Origin: Dipetalonema caudispina
Taxonomy: Eukaryota > Nematoda > Chromadorea > Rhabditida > Onchocercidae
Assembly (NCBI GenBank): GCA_013365325.1
Contig: JABVXV010000382.1
Location: forward strand, 1 to 55,059
Reading direction: 5' to 3'
Length of the DNA stretch: 55,059 nt
Under the pieces are notes generated by a model, which had not been told where the DNA came from, made no database searches, and was given only the letters and a program-made list of their open reading frames with translations. Made by a program: the position numbers and the translations under genes. Below are positions 36,401 to 48,600 of this stretch, one piece after another. Every line of letters begins with the position of its first letter. Within the stretch, counting starts at the first letter, position 1.

Positions 36401-39400
36401 CGTTACTCATATCCAGTATTTTAGGACTTTAAAAACTTTGTCGCTCTTTCAGATAACAATCAAAGTTGATGGTAAAAATTATTATATCACTAGTTCTATT
36501 CACATCGCGCGATGTGTTGGGATTTATTATGCTCCAAAGTTGGTAAGTTTTTCTCAGTCCTCTTTTGTACTGTGCATTATTATTTTGAATTATAATCTTA
36601 ATTTATTATAAGCATCGAGTTGCTAATGCATTCGATTGCACTTCATTGAAATACTGAGAATCCGAACATCGCAATTCCAAGTTTATTGTATGACAATAAA
36701 GTTATCTGGTTGATTAACAAGCGTTTTTTTCGCCGCCCGAATTTGGTTGCCGTAAAATGTGCATTGTCCTTTGTACTTGTTTTCTTCAACCTCACGCTAT
36801 AAATCATAGCTCTTTTTCAACTGGTTCTCGTTGTAGGGTGCTATATTTTCTGGTTTCAAGCATTTGTACAAAAATCGTCGTCATGCAGTAACATCAGGAA
36901 TATTCTTATTCGATTCAGAATGTCATGGTTTGCTTCGATCCATATACTTCTACAACGCTGTAATGAAAAGAAGCATAATTGAGGTGGCAAGCGCAGATGT
37001 TACTCGAGATGGACAGATAATCATTGTTGACTACGTAAGTTCTCGCGCTGTATATAAAAAGCACAAAAGAAGATGAAAAAAAACGGCAACAGAATTTGGT
37101 TCAAAAAGTCTACCATTAGAAGTCTGCAAAGGTTTAAACTATTCATTCCATAATTTTTCTGTTTCCCAAGTGCTACTTTTTAGATGGGAGATGTTTACGA
37201 AGGGAATTTGGAAAATTACACGCTTTTTTCGGACCCATATTTTGGCAACGTTAACGACGGTATGCGTTTTTATAGTTTTGACGTAAGCATAAAATTTAAC
37301 CATTTTCCAAGAAAGAAACTAGTAGAAAGATGAAATATAAAAACTCTTGTTTTAAAGGAATTCTGGTTGGAAAGTAAACCAATTAAATAGAGCTCGGCAT
37401 TGGTTACCGTAGTTTCTGCTATCACTGTACCATAATCCATCGTTTTCAATAACTTGGAATGGATACTAAACATCAATCGGGCATATTTGATCCTATTCTT
37501 TTATCATTCTCACTTGTTACCCTATTTTTTAACGTTTTAATTTTGGAAATGCTATGAAGTGGTTGCATTTGTAGCTTCTTCATGGGTTACTGATTATATG
37601 GTAAAGGTGAAGGTTAATCGATTGCGTGGGATTTTGCCTGCAAAAAGCGCTTTTTTAACACCAGATGGAAGAAATAAAATACTGAATTTGCTGGAGGTTG
37701 ACCCACGATCAGTCCTTCATTGTACAGAAGACGCATCTAAAGTAGAAGTTAGTTAAATGTTTCTGATTTTTTGTTTCTGGGGATTAATACGAAAAGTAGG
37801 TTCTCTGTATTCTCTGGATATAAGGATCATTCCTGTGGTGGGAGTCAGATTTGTTTGCTGTCTTCTTTGTTGCAGTGCTTACAAGAATTATGATAAACAT
37901 ATCTGTTACTAATTTGTATTTGGTAGACTTTTTCAGATGGTAAATCCCATCAGTTTTTAACATGATTTTATAAAAGCTGTCAAAACTTAACCTTAATTTA
38001 ATTAAATACTCTTGTTTTCCAAGTGGGAATAACCAAGCTTCTTTTGTCAAAAATATTGTGAAATTAGTGCCTATATTGGTACACCCGATCTCTCATGGCG
38101 AGGATCGTGGGGTTATTGGGATGGTAAATGTGAATTAAATATCCTTGCAGTTTCAAACTTCCAACATAGCTACAGTCATATGTTTGGATGAAAATGGTGA
38201 TGAATTGGGACACTATGATGCTTCTCTGTAAATTTTCATTATTTCATCATATTTTGTTTAGTCTTACCATTTTTTTCCAACATCACTTTATAAAGTAGGA
38301 GTTGCTCCTAGGGCTGCAGTAGTACGTGGCTGCTGAAATCCACAGCTATCGATTTGAATGTTTTATTCTCTCAATTGCGAGAATAGTGGTAGTACTTTTA
38401 GAAGGAATATGCCACATTTGTTGATACAGCGCGTTCAAGCTAGTCAGCAGTGGATTTCCAATTGTAGTTTTGCAATGTAAGAAAGAAAATTGCGTCTTGA
38501 CTCAGTGATATTTAGGATTTAAACGTTCATAAGTCGGTCAAGTATAGCCCAGTTCCTTATTTTAGGGAAGCGCTCAAACATGAGAGTGACGTCTGTTCAT
38601 CGTATTTCGAAAGGTGGGCAGGGGATCGGAAGAATGAAATCCGGATTACGGCGAAGCCAAACATACTCGAGATATTCCTGTCTTTTTGCTGCGACCACTG
38701 TTTACGTCCAAATTTGAGCATGCAAGAAGTGAGCAAGTAGAAGATTTTGTAGCTTCTATATTATTTTCTTGAAACTTAAATGTTCAACATAGTTATGACG
38801 AAAGAGCGGTTGGGAAACTGAGTGAGTAATATCTGTTTGGAAATTCATGTAGACAAAAAAAGTGCAACATCATATTCATTAGTTGCCTGAATTCGCTTGG
38901 AACAAGCCATTTATAGCTAGAGCACTGTAATATCAGTACAACTCAGTTTCTGGGTGACGGTAATTGCTAAATCATCTTGCAACTGTGACAACCCAGAACA
39001 GAGAGACCTGAAAATCTGCGACAGCTCATAACATTTCACACTGTGGCGTGTTCGCTGCCTGGTTGAAGTGGGTGTAAGCTGTAAGCGGTTTTATGTTGGC
39101 TTACACTAGTTGCATTTTCTTGGGTCTCTCTCTCCTTAAAATAACAACAACAAACTTTGTGTACTCAACAACTTGTTCATATGCTAAGTCGAATACCTCA
39201 AATCACTTTGTTCCTAACCAAGCATTGGTCAGCTACGATGGTCATGTGAGTGAGTATGAAATTTAATTTTCTTCAAAGAAATTTGTTTTTCCTTTACGAT
39301 TGTTGCAGTTAACGGAATTATTAATATTTGCGGATAAGCTGATATGCAAAGGTTTCTTCAACGCAATCAAGAAAGAATTATTCAAACCACCATGTAAGCT

Positions 39401-41629
39401 TTATTCATACTATTATGGAAGCTGAGAGCACACTTTACTGCATTGTGATAAAACTTCAAAAGTGCTAGATTCTGTGAGTGAATAACTATGTATTTTAAAA
39501 TATTCGATAAATTAGTGCAGACTCGCAAGTACTTCATTTTTATTTAACATTTTGCCGACGAAATTGACGCTTGCAGTTGAAATGTCGAATTTGCGAGACC
39601 TTTTTGCTTTGGCTCGTTATCTGTCATCTGTGGAGCTGTATAAAAGTTTGAGTGAACTTTGCGCAGCAATATTTCCAACACTTCTGGAAAATGGATTTGT
39701 TAATGAACTATCACTCGATGAAATTGCATATATTGAGGACGCTTTTCGTTCATATGCTTTGGAAGATATAGTTCGGAATGTGGATGAATTCGTAATCGCT
39801 TCGGCTTTGAAAATTTTCTAACATGTTGTTCAGTAGTGATGAACCCAATCTTTTTTAAAATTTACCTCACTTCAGTGTGTGGTGATTTTTCAGGAATCAA
39901 GGATAAAAAGACTGGTGATTCCAAAACAAACTGTAAGAAATATCATTACGGATGTAATGGCAGTTGTGAAAGAACCAATGGATACTAAGAAATTGATAGA
40001 TTTGTGCAAGAATATAAAGAATGATTCGCTTCCGAAGAAACGACGCAAACATATAAGGCCATCAGGGAGTAATATTTCTATTATTTTCTGCTGAGTTACA
40101 ATGAGTTTTTGAATCGTTGTAGTTCCAATTTAGATAAGTTTCAAAACTGTTTACCTTTTTAGTCATTCTTGTCTCATTTTCAGTAGCTGTCGATATGGAG
40201 ACAAGGAAAAACTGTGGACCGCAGAGGGAATACTCTACCAGTGCGAAAAATGATAATAGTTGCATTCAGATACCAAATATTGTTAGCAAGACTACGTTTA
40301 AACCGGTAGACATCAAGGAAAAATGTCCTTCACTCCAGGTTTTTGCTCATTTATCTTTGTGGAATTTATTGTTCTTCGTCATTTTCTGAAATGTTAAAAA
40401 TATTTTCCACACTAAATAATGTATATATTTTACAGATTTCAAAGGAACCAGAAAATATAGGAAATGGTAGCATCAGTTTCAGCGGAGAAGCTTATTTGTC
40501 AAATGTTCCCGAAGAAGGAACATCGTCGAAGCGAGATTGGTGTGTTTGGACGAGTTTAAATTTTCGGAAAAAAAAAAACCCGTAATTTCTGCTTTTGTTT
40601 ATAAAAGTTAATGTCTTTTCTCATTTGTTATTTTAGGGTTACTCCAAAAACGCATCCGTCTATCTCTCCTTCGGATACTGTGGCTGAGGGTGAAAAAAAA
40701 ACTGATGGAATTAAGCAAAAAGAAAAGAAAGATCCTTACATTTCACCATGTAGCACAGCAGAAAATACATGTGGACCTCAGCGAAGAACTTCGAATTCCT
40801 GGCATCCGGTATCATATTTTTAGTGATCTTTGAAAACATCTTTAAATATTAAGAGTTTAAATGTAAATTATTCATGGTGGAGATGATTCCTGTAGCTTTT
40901 GAACGAGGTAAAATTTAGGAACAGAATTTTTCAATTTTGAATAGGTCAAGCTGATTAAACTGCTTACATTTAATATGTCTCTCCATCAATATTCGAGAAT
41001 TGTCGATCTCTTTTAATTACAAATTTATTTAAACTGAAGCGACTTTAGTTTGTTAGAGAAATGCATCTCTAGAACGTATTTATAAACTCTCCACTTCTTT
41101 TAGGATAAATCTATGACATGTGCGAATTCATTTGCACAAATAATGGAAGATGAGCAAGCTCGACAATTAGAAACGATGCGACAAGCGTGCTCTCGTCTTT
41201 CTGATATAAATATGTGAGAATTTCATTTGTTTTGAATTCATAAATTCTCATTCTAATATGGTTAAGATGTTGAACTTTTCCAGTTGGGTTGAACAACAGT
41301 TGATAGGATGGTAAAACAAAGCTATCACATTTCTTTTTTTAAGAGTTAGGGAGCAAAATTATCGTCACACTGCAATTGTGATTTGGTGCTCGAGTTGTGT
41401 GAAATTAACCCCTTTCAAGAGTAGACGGTTCTCTCAGCTGCTATATCACATACATCCATTTTGACATATTCCATGAAATTTTTCTTTGGATTTCAGGGAA
41501 GAGCAAGCAATGGCTGAGTTGACAGCGCATTACGAAGGCGAAGCTTCAATGCAAGGAGTTTCAATCACAGTTAGTACAGAACGTGAGGTTGAAGAAGTAA
41601 ATGATCCACTTTGGGCTGCAAGATCGTGA
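33406..41629 (+). CDS. IBTK: IBTK orthologue (ankyrin / RCC1-like / BTB protein), about 1009 aa, 22 exons
   Basis: Exons: 33406-33444, 33805-33859, 34375-34571, 34633-34810, 35093-35217, 35393-35584, 35863-36018, 36153-36314, 36453-36542, 36837-37034, 37184-37259, 37575-37747, 38151-38227, 38566-38728, 39309-39393, 39577-39791, 39894-40068, 40184-40338, 40436-40539, 40637-40808, 41104-41213, 41497-41629. Residues about 60-130 are ankyrin-like (LHLAAYYDSVEILEILL). Residues about 157-400 are RCC1-like blades (RIYACGDNNTLSLG, YSCGLGRYGKLGHGDEKDQ, VVFGLNDKGQLGMG). Residues about 548-690 form a BTB and following helical region (YFERWAG, LTELLIFADKLICKGFF). The last 80 residues (FAQIMEDEQARQ, EEQAMAELTAHYE) match the conserved IBTK tail. 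Human IBTK (1353 aa) inhibits Bruton kinase and acts as a CUL3 ubiquitin-ligase adaptor; the latter is the likelier role here. Human IBTK has two BTB domains, but I can place only one. Exons 1, 7-9 and 12-13 are the least certain. Confidence 0.87.
34093..34112. repeat. Poly-T(20) tract
   Basis: Lies about 18 nt upstream of duplicated cassette copy 1, in IBTK intron 2. Confidence 0.9.
34131..34197 (+). repeat. Duplicated splice-acceptor cassette, copy 1 (in IBTK intron 2)
   Basis: This 67-nt segment matches 35041-35107 with three mismatches. Copy 2 supplies the real acceptor and the first 15 coding bases of IBTK exon 5. Copy 1 carries the same TTTTTTATAG acceptor and the start CACGAATTTATGCTT, but then runs into unrelated sequence. 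It is therefore a decoy acceptor inside intron 2. Confidence 0.95.
35041..35107 (+). repeat. Duplicated splice-acceptor cassette, copy 2 (real IBTK exon 5 acceptor)
   Basis: Partner of 34131-34197. Both copies contain the short perfect hairpin ACCGTGAA...TTCACGGT (copy 2 at about 35060-35082), about 10 nt upstream of the acceptor AG. Confidence 0.95.
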
Positions 41630-41807
41630 CTCTTCTAATTCATCAATCAGCTCCAGCTTGATTTTATAGGTGTCTGTTAGATGTTTGCCGTAGTTTGCCT
41701 TGTTCCTTTTATATTCCACACATTTATTAATTCGTGTCTCATTATTTCTGCTCTGTCACTGAAAGATGAGAAAATGCAGAGAATGAATGGCTTGTGTTTT
41801 GTATCAC

Positions 41808-41813
41808 AATAAA
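41808..41813 (+). terminator. IBTK polyadenylation signal AATAAA
   Basis: Canonical hexamer 179 nt after the IBTK stop, followed within 8 nt by a T-rich stretch. This is the expected distance for a nematode 3' UTR. Confidence 0.7.
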
Positions 41814-42564
41814 GTACAACTTTTTTTTCGAATTCAGTTCATTTCTGTCTTTTAACAACGGCTCATCTTACTCATCCTTTTGTCTGTAATAATTTTGTTC
41901 AGTGATTATTAGCAATTGTCAGGGTAGTTCAGTAAGTTGGTAATTGGCTTAAATTTTTTCTATTTCCTAAAGGTTTCGGATTTGCATTTCTGGTATTTTA
42001 GTCAAAAAGACATTATCACAGTCAATAAGAAATTGAATCTAGGATAATAGAGGACGAGAAAATAGAGTGTTACTGTTGCCAGTCATTTTTCTCTCCTTCA
42101 TTATTTATAATTCGTAAGTCCTAACTTCGGACATTTATGGTAATACATGATGATATCTGAGAATTTGTTTAGTTCTAAAAGCATTGAATTCTATTCTTTG
42201 ATGATATGGTCAGTTCTCATTGCTCAGGTTTCTGGTTTATGAACTGATGCATCAGTTTCCGTGCAATACGTTCCTGAACTTCGTTTTAGTTGTGTGATAT
42301 AACTTATCTTTGGTAAAAGGCGACTCTTTCCGCATACTTTACCACAATTTTTGGTTTGTCGTTCTTATCACTGAAGTTTGTTTCCTGCATCTTTTTTTGT
42401 TTTTGTATTTTTTTTTTTTTTTTTTTTAATTATAATATGATGTCTATATGCCGAACATCAAGGTTTTGCTATAGTTCGGTACCCAATGAGATGGGATGAC
42501 AATAAAAATGAAGTGAGAGTGATGATGATAGAACGTTTGAGTTCCAATGTTATTTTTGTTGTTA

Positions 42565-42574
42565 TTTATTTATT
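42565..42574 (-). terminator. Candidate mls-2 polyadenylation signals
   Basis: Two overlapping AATAAA hexamers on the minus strand, about 390 nt past the mls-2 stop. Chosen by position; other A+T-rich variants are nearby. Confidence 0.4.
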
Positions 42575-42965
42575 CTTGTTAAAAGAATGTTTACATGAAT
42601 TCGACCACATATATAACAACTGAGAATTAGAAAAATATAAACTACTGGAAAAGTTTTTCCAAAACTGATTTGATGCTGCCAAAATAATGAAACAAAAAAA
42701 CAGTTTGCGATTTATCAACTACGTTCCAGGAAACGATTCAACATCGTTTCGTTGTTCGGTGGCGATGCTTTGTGAGTCGGCTTCTATTTCTCTGGGCATG
42801 TGCTTAAAATTAGTGTTTGGAACGTAGGTGGCATATGACTTCTTACATATAAATTTATATGGACCGGCTACAGAGGGAGCTGTAGGATTAATGATAAGCA
42901 GTACGACTTCAAAAATCTTGGAAAAACCAGCAGTACCCGCGTCATGGTCCTAGAGTAGTATTATC

Positions 42966-45900
42966 TCATGTCAGTTGTGCATTGGGACCAGTAATACCGG
43001 TACCACCACTGCCATAAGTGCTGTAAAATAATTTCGCCGCAGCTGCTGCATTTTCTGTACTATTAAAGTTTATGATTGCTTGTGGTGATGCTGGTGTCGT
43101 GGTGGATGCCGGTGTTGCTGTTGAATTTGCATGAAATAGAATTGCCGGGTGTAGTAGTGACGGAGCAATGTTTGCCAGAGGTGCTATCGGTAAGCTGAAA
43201 TATTTAGTGAGTTCAGATAAAATGAGTTATAATAGTACATTGAGCGTTCAGAAAGCTGAATATTTAATACTAATTGTAAATTCATTTGTAAGAAGAAAGG
43301 TATGTGATCAGATACTATCAGAAAAATATTGAAAAAAATTAATTGTACCTATTTGTGACTGCAATACTTCCGGAAAAACGTTCCGATGCATCACTGATGT
43401 GTTGCATATTTGAGGCAAAAATATGTGATCGATGAATATTCATCGCACTTGAACTGTCGACGTCACTTGCCGCTTGACGTTTCCACTTATTCCGCCTGTT
43501 TTGAAACCAGATTTTTACCTGCAACATACCACTATTATAACTGGTGCTAAATGGCAATATGTAATGCATAGTGTGGGGAATGACTTGTATGTATTGTATG
43601 ATAGTGCCATAATTAAAAGTTAAACCATTTTAATCATAACTACATTACTGATAACAACTATCATAATGTGCTGGTAATAGAATGCAAGTTACACGTGATT
43701 ATTACTTCTTAAAAAATTAGCAGTGATGGGCAGTATAAAACACTTAGTATGCTAGCTTTCTTGTTTATACAATGACGTTGTACTCCTGAAGATTTTGGTA
43801 AAGTTTGGATTTTCGATGTCCCCAAACTCATCTTTGAAGGTTGAGAACTACTCTTAAACAATATGACTTAATTTGTAACGTTGTTCTGTAGGAGATCTAA
43901 CAATTTAACAAATCCGGAGATGGTAAGATTATCATTAAAGTTTCAAAAAAAAAAAAAAACAGTAAAATTGTAGGTCTGTCTTCTGATAACATTTTTCAGC
44001 AAAAAAGAAAAAAATTAAAAGATTTCTACGATAGCCAAATCCTGCAAGCTGCTGTTGGAACTTTCAACAATTATTAGGTTTCAGTTACCTGCGTCTCGCT
44101 AAGATGTAGAGTCGAGGCCAAATATGCACGTTCTTGACTGGACAAATATCGCTTCATGTCGAAGGTCATTTCCAGTCGGGACACCTGTTGACGACTGAAA
44201 ACTGTTCGAGTTTTCTTCTTGCGTGGAATGTTAGAACCAGATAACAAAATGGTACTTTCGTCGTCACTTGCGCGTATTGCAATATCGTCATCATCGTCAT
44301 CACCAACATCATCATCATCGTCATCATCATTATCATTATCGTCATCATTATCATCGTCACAGTCGCTGCCCAACTCGCCGACTGGGTCAGTTATTGTTTT
44401 CGAATTATCAGTTGCCTTCGACTGCTGTTTTGAAGTATAGAAAAACAGAGATTAGGGTTAAAGTTAACGCATATAAGGATGAAAGCTGAAAGCATTATAA
44501 GTTCTGCGATCACCCTAGCACAATCCAGATGCTCTCGATTTGAACAGTTTGTGAGTACCGATCAGTCATTTTGATGGAGAAAAAATTTAGTACAGATTGT
44601 TTTGCAACTGTGATTTTTTGCTTCTGAAATATTCTTTACCAATTCTTGCTAGGATCTTAGCTCTATAAAATGTATAGTATTTATCAAAAATATTTTTTGC
44701 ATCTCATCTATCTTTGGAACCAAATAGCGTGTTGAAAACTACTGAATAAGATCTGGTAGGGATTTTAATGTCAAAGAGATTTCAAATTTTCTAAAAGCTA
44801 AAATAAAAGAGTCATTAAAATTTCGAAAACTTTTAGGTTGGTTTACTTGCTGTTTAGAAATGTAAACAGTGTGTTTTAATTTTTAAATTCAAAGATCATA
44901 AGCATACCAGGTGAGTTTCTGGTGAACTTTCTGTAACACTGATGCCATCTGGAATAACCTGAATTGTTTCATATTGTAGATTTTTGTTTCGCTGTGAATA
45001 AGCGGATACTAACTGGAAGAGGTCCTTCGTGGAAGCTGATACTAAAATTGTTCACATAGTAATATTTTTGGATTAATATACAAACACTGATAGCGAATAA
45101 CATGCTGCATAAGCAAATTAAGGATAAATAAATCATTAAGAATGTCTTTCACTTTTGAATCTTGCCCTTTAACTGACGTTTGAAACTTCAGGGATAGATT
45201 CGAGGAGAAACAAGAAAAAGTTAAAAACTAAACTAAGAGAATTAACATAATTTTAAATGTTTTCTCTTTTTCAATAATACAGCTAGCGGAAATGAATTGT
45301 TTGATGATCAGCCGTTTATCGCAAAAATTCCACTGCGATTACATCTCAAATTTGCATCTTTGATAAACTTCATTAGTAACTTTCTTTCAGTGGTAGTTAC
45401 TGAGCCGAAATATTGAAATACTGGGCAGTCTATGATATATGGTTGAAGGCTGTGTTGATAATGTAGCTTGCTTTGATGATCTTTAGCGCTGTCCTCTTCA
45501 CAGATGCAGCAAACTAAGAATGTCCCGAAACACTCAACAAGCGACATTGGGGGATCATTTTGAATCTATTCAAAGGATTAACTTTGAACCTAAATGACCT
45601 CAATTTGCATAATAAGGCAATATGAGAATTAAACAGCAGCAAAAGAATCAGGGATAAGAGGAATTATTGTCTATGCTTTGATGAACATGAACGCTCCATT
45701 TCCTCAAAATATTGGTAATGAATGATTTAAAGCTAAATACTTTATCACCTTACTTTTATTTTTTTTTCATTGCTACTAAAATCATTTTTAATTTTTATAG
45801 GCAATCTAATGAAAATTTGATTTCTTTGGACTATCCATGGCATGAGAGTTATTTCAAATTGTAAAAAATGCAGCTGGTTTTTTTTTTTTTTTAGGAGACT

Positions 45901-48577
45901 TAGTTGTGTGAGTAGAAATCAATCATCTGCTAGCTATAAGTCTTTTCACCATGATGTTACTAGTTGTGCATCAAAAAAAAATTTTTTTTTTTTTGAATTT
46001 ACTGGATGTAAATTTCGAAAGAATACGGTAATTTCGTGGGTAATACGCAATAGATCTCCATGTACAACTTCTTATAGATTTTTAAAATGGTTGCGAAGTG
46101 GAAATTATGAAAGCTTTTTGTTTAAAAGTCAGCAGTGAACTGAACAATTAGTACGATGCTGAAAAAAGAGCGGAATATTGAAAAGGTAATAAATTTAAGG
46201 ATAATTCAGTGAATTCAATATCTACACGCATCATTAACGAACACAAACATGGCTCACATCTGCGTAACACATTTCCACGTTGATGATAACTTATTCCCAC
46301 CATTGAAATGTTATAATTTGATATCATATTCCAGATTTTAATAATTCTAAATACTGTTAAAAGCATTTTGCATACTTAACTTGAATATTATTATCAAAAT
46401 TTTGCTACTACTTAAAGAAAATTAATTCCTAAATACTATGTAGGAGATAACTAAAAGTTCAATTGTACAGTGGCCATTGAACCTTATAACATTTCTTAGA
46501 ATTACAGTAATAGCATCTGACCGGTAATTATCTGATTACTGGGAGTAATCCGTCGTCAAAGATGGCTCACTTCTGAACAAGAGAGAGAGAGAGAGAGAGG
46601 CTCATCGCAGCAGCGATCACAATATCCCGCTTCCCACTGTGTTCAGCCAAGCAAAAAAAAGAAAGGAAACAATATTCAAATTAATTATGGCAAGCTAATT
46701 AGCAATGGGCGTACAACGAAAGCGATCCATTTAATAAATAAAATTTCAATTTTCATTGGGATTAGAATTACTTCCATTTTTTGTGGTAATAAAGCTATTG
46801 GAAGACAGCTGACTATACGAGTTAAGTTTATTAAACGAGAAATAGCAGAGTATTAGCTTCATCCTAGATAGACTAGACAGTATTTGAATTAAATTAAGGA
46901 TTTTAATTTGTATTTAAAGACTTGCATTTTTTAAAGTGAAGATCGTTGAAAAGTGAAAAGTGAAGCTTTATGAATGATAAGGTATAGACTAACCTATCGA
47001 TGAAATCGGTAGAAAGCAAAATTATAGATCTGTTAATTTTTTCTTTACAAACAGACTTATTAAGGAAGGGGGAAAAAAAAATAAAAGTGTTAGGCAATTT
47101 CGGTCACACGAGAAAGAGATTTTATACGGAGTGATTAATCAAAAAAAAAAAAAAATGGTAACTAACTAATTTAAAGTGAGTTAAATATTTCGAAAATTGA
47201 TTTTAAATTCTGCATCAAATGAAGAGTAAGAAAATGCTTCACAGAACGATGAGATTCGCTTATCGTTATACGTCTAGTGAATTAATTAGGTGATGAGCAA
47301 CGGCAAAGAATAAGTGAAAAAAAAAAAAAAATTGTATGGAAGGGTCGGGAAGTTAATTTGTCGGCCTAATGTTTCGCAAAAATAATGTGATTTCTGCGAA
47401 AACATAAACATAAAGAAGTCCAAAGATAAGAAGATAACAATCTGACTATTATAATTATTGCCATTGTATTTGACACATGTTTTTCTACTTGTCTGCATAT
47501 GTCCAGATATTTGTTATGAATGCCTGAATAGCTGATCATGTTGTAATGAAATCATCCCGAAAATTATCCGAATGAGCGGAGTTACCGTGCCCTTTGTGAA
47601 ATACCGACCTATTTCGTTTAGTACTCATATGGCACGAAGTATGTTCAGGTTCCCTCCTTCCCTGACTTGAATATTTTCATGCCGTTTTCATTGTCCCCTG
47701 TATCGCATCCTTGCGGCAACGGAAAAGGGAATAAGAAAGAGGAAGGAGGAGCGGCGGCTTCTCGATTAGGAAGATATACTTCAAAGAAAGATCTTAAAAT
47801 AATTGGATAAAAATGATGGTCTTCGACTAACCGTATTCTTAAATTCTCAAGAATCACGAAGGTAATATGAGATGTTTCTTCCAACATAGTGGTGCTATAG
47901 AAAAGGTGAGAAAAGGTTATTATACGAAATGATCTTTTTTATTACAGGTTTCCTCGTTCTATTAGAATCATTTTTTTCTGCAAACATTCTAATGATCTTC
48001 TATTACAACAATTTACCACATTTTACATATATATTAAGTTTTAAGTTCGCACTGATTTTATCTGGAAAATTGAAAAACTGGGGAATTCTCAACAACATAT
48101 CAAAGCAACTTACTTATTTCATGAACTCTTTCTGCCTGTTTTTTGTCATCACTATGTGCCAAATTCTGTTGTTGAGCAATTGAGGGACGAATTGTGGATA
48201 ACCAAGGTTGAAACCACGGATTATGTGTTGACTGTTGTAAGATACCTTTAAATTTCCCATATATTTTTATTTGAATTTTAAGGTGTCTGCATACATCTAT
48301 ACTTTTTTTTGCATATTTGAAAGATGGATGAAAAATTCACAGCTTCTAAATGATGGTTAGTTTCATTAAAAAATAATATAAAGTCACCAGCATGAAGATA
48401 TCGTGGTAACTGAGAACTAATGTATGGTGCTGCTTCATCACTAAGATTCACTGCTGCAGGAAGTGAGACCGAAGCAATTCCCGTTTCTGCAGCAGAAGTG
48501 GTGATACAGGTTTTCGAGGGCACACTTTCCATCCTAAATATTTTAAATGGTATTGATAGGTTAAGCCTATCGAACAT
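42966..48577 (-). CDS. mls-2: HMX/NKX5-family homeobox transcription factor, 352 aa, 5 exons
   Basis: Exons in transcript order: 48577-48388, 45041-44908, 44424-44089, 43518-43349, 43194-42966. Phases match throughout and the total is 1059 nt. The homeodomain is residues 177-236. It begins [12 protein letters not shown], continues [19 protein letters not shown] and ends [16 protein letters not shown]; these are signature residues of HMX proteins, with Gln at position 50 and Asn at 51. An intron splits it between positions 44 and 45, a common site in homeobox genes. Directly before it lies a long Asp/Asn run (residues about 130-156). The N-terminal motif [10 protein letters not shown] may be a divergent form of the FSI.(N/S)LL repressor-type motif of HMX factors. 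The C terminus is rich in Ala, Ser and Thr. In C. elegans the sole HMX gene, mls-2, acts in mesoderm and neuron or glia specification. Intron 1 is 3.3 kb and may hold enhancers. A second candidate first exon lies at 49518-49635. Confidence 0.93.
45042..48387 (-). other. Large first intron of mls-2
   Basis: Bounded by a GTGACT donor after codon 63 and a TTTTAG acceptor. Open frames inside it (for example 45308-45547 and 47645-47887, minus) are short and have no match or phase-compatible splice sites that improve the model. It contains a (GA)n run at 46581-46599. Developmental homeobox genes often keep enhancers in such introns, but no element is identifiable here. Confidence 0.7.
46581..46599. 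repeat. (GA)n microsatellite
   Basis: Nine and a half GA units inside mls-2 intron 1. Confidence 0.9.
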
Positions 48578-48600
48578 TGAAAACTTTCTGTCACTACATT
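48578..48600 (-). promoter_or_regulatory. Acceptor 16 nt before the mls-2 start
   Basis: On the minus strand TTCCTTAATGTAG (AG at 48595-48594) precedes a 16-nt leader and the ATG at 48577. It may receive a spliced leader or a non-coding upstream exon. Confidence 0.4.

Larger units (their letters stand above)
41630..42965. other. Convergent 3' region between IBTK and mls-2
   Basis: Contains the 3' UTRs of two converging genes. The IBTK side has a clear AATAAA at 41808. The mls-2 side has two overlapping AATAAA (minus strand) at 42565-42574, about 390 nt past its stop. A poly-T run at about 42410-42427 lies between. I see no coding exon. Confidence 0.7.

Noticed and set aside
45308..45547. 79-codon Cys-containing open frame inside mls-2 intron 1, considered as the first exon
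   Set aside because: It lacks a good phase-1 donor, whereas the exon at 48388-48577 has one and carries a homeobox-factor-like N-terminal motif.
47645..47887. 80-codon minus-strand open frame in mls-2 intron 1
   Set aside because: No recognisable domain. Including it would break the phase of the mls-2 model.
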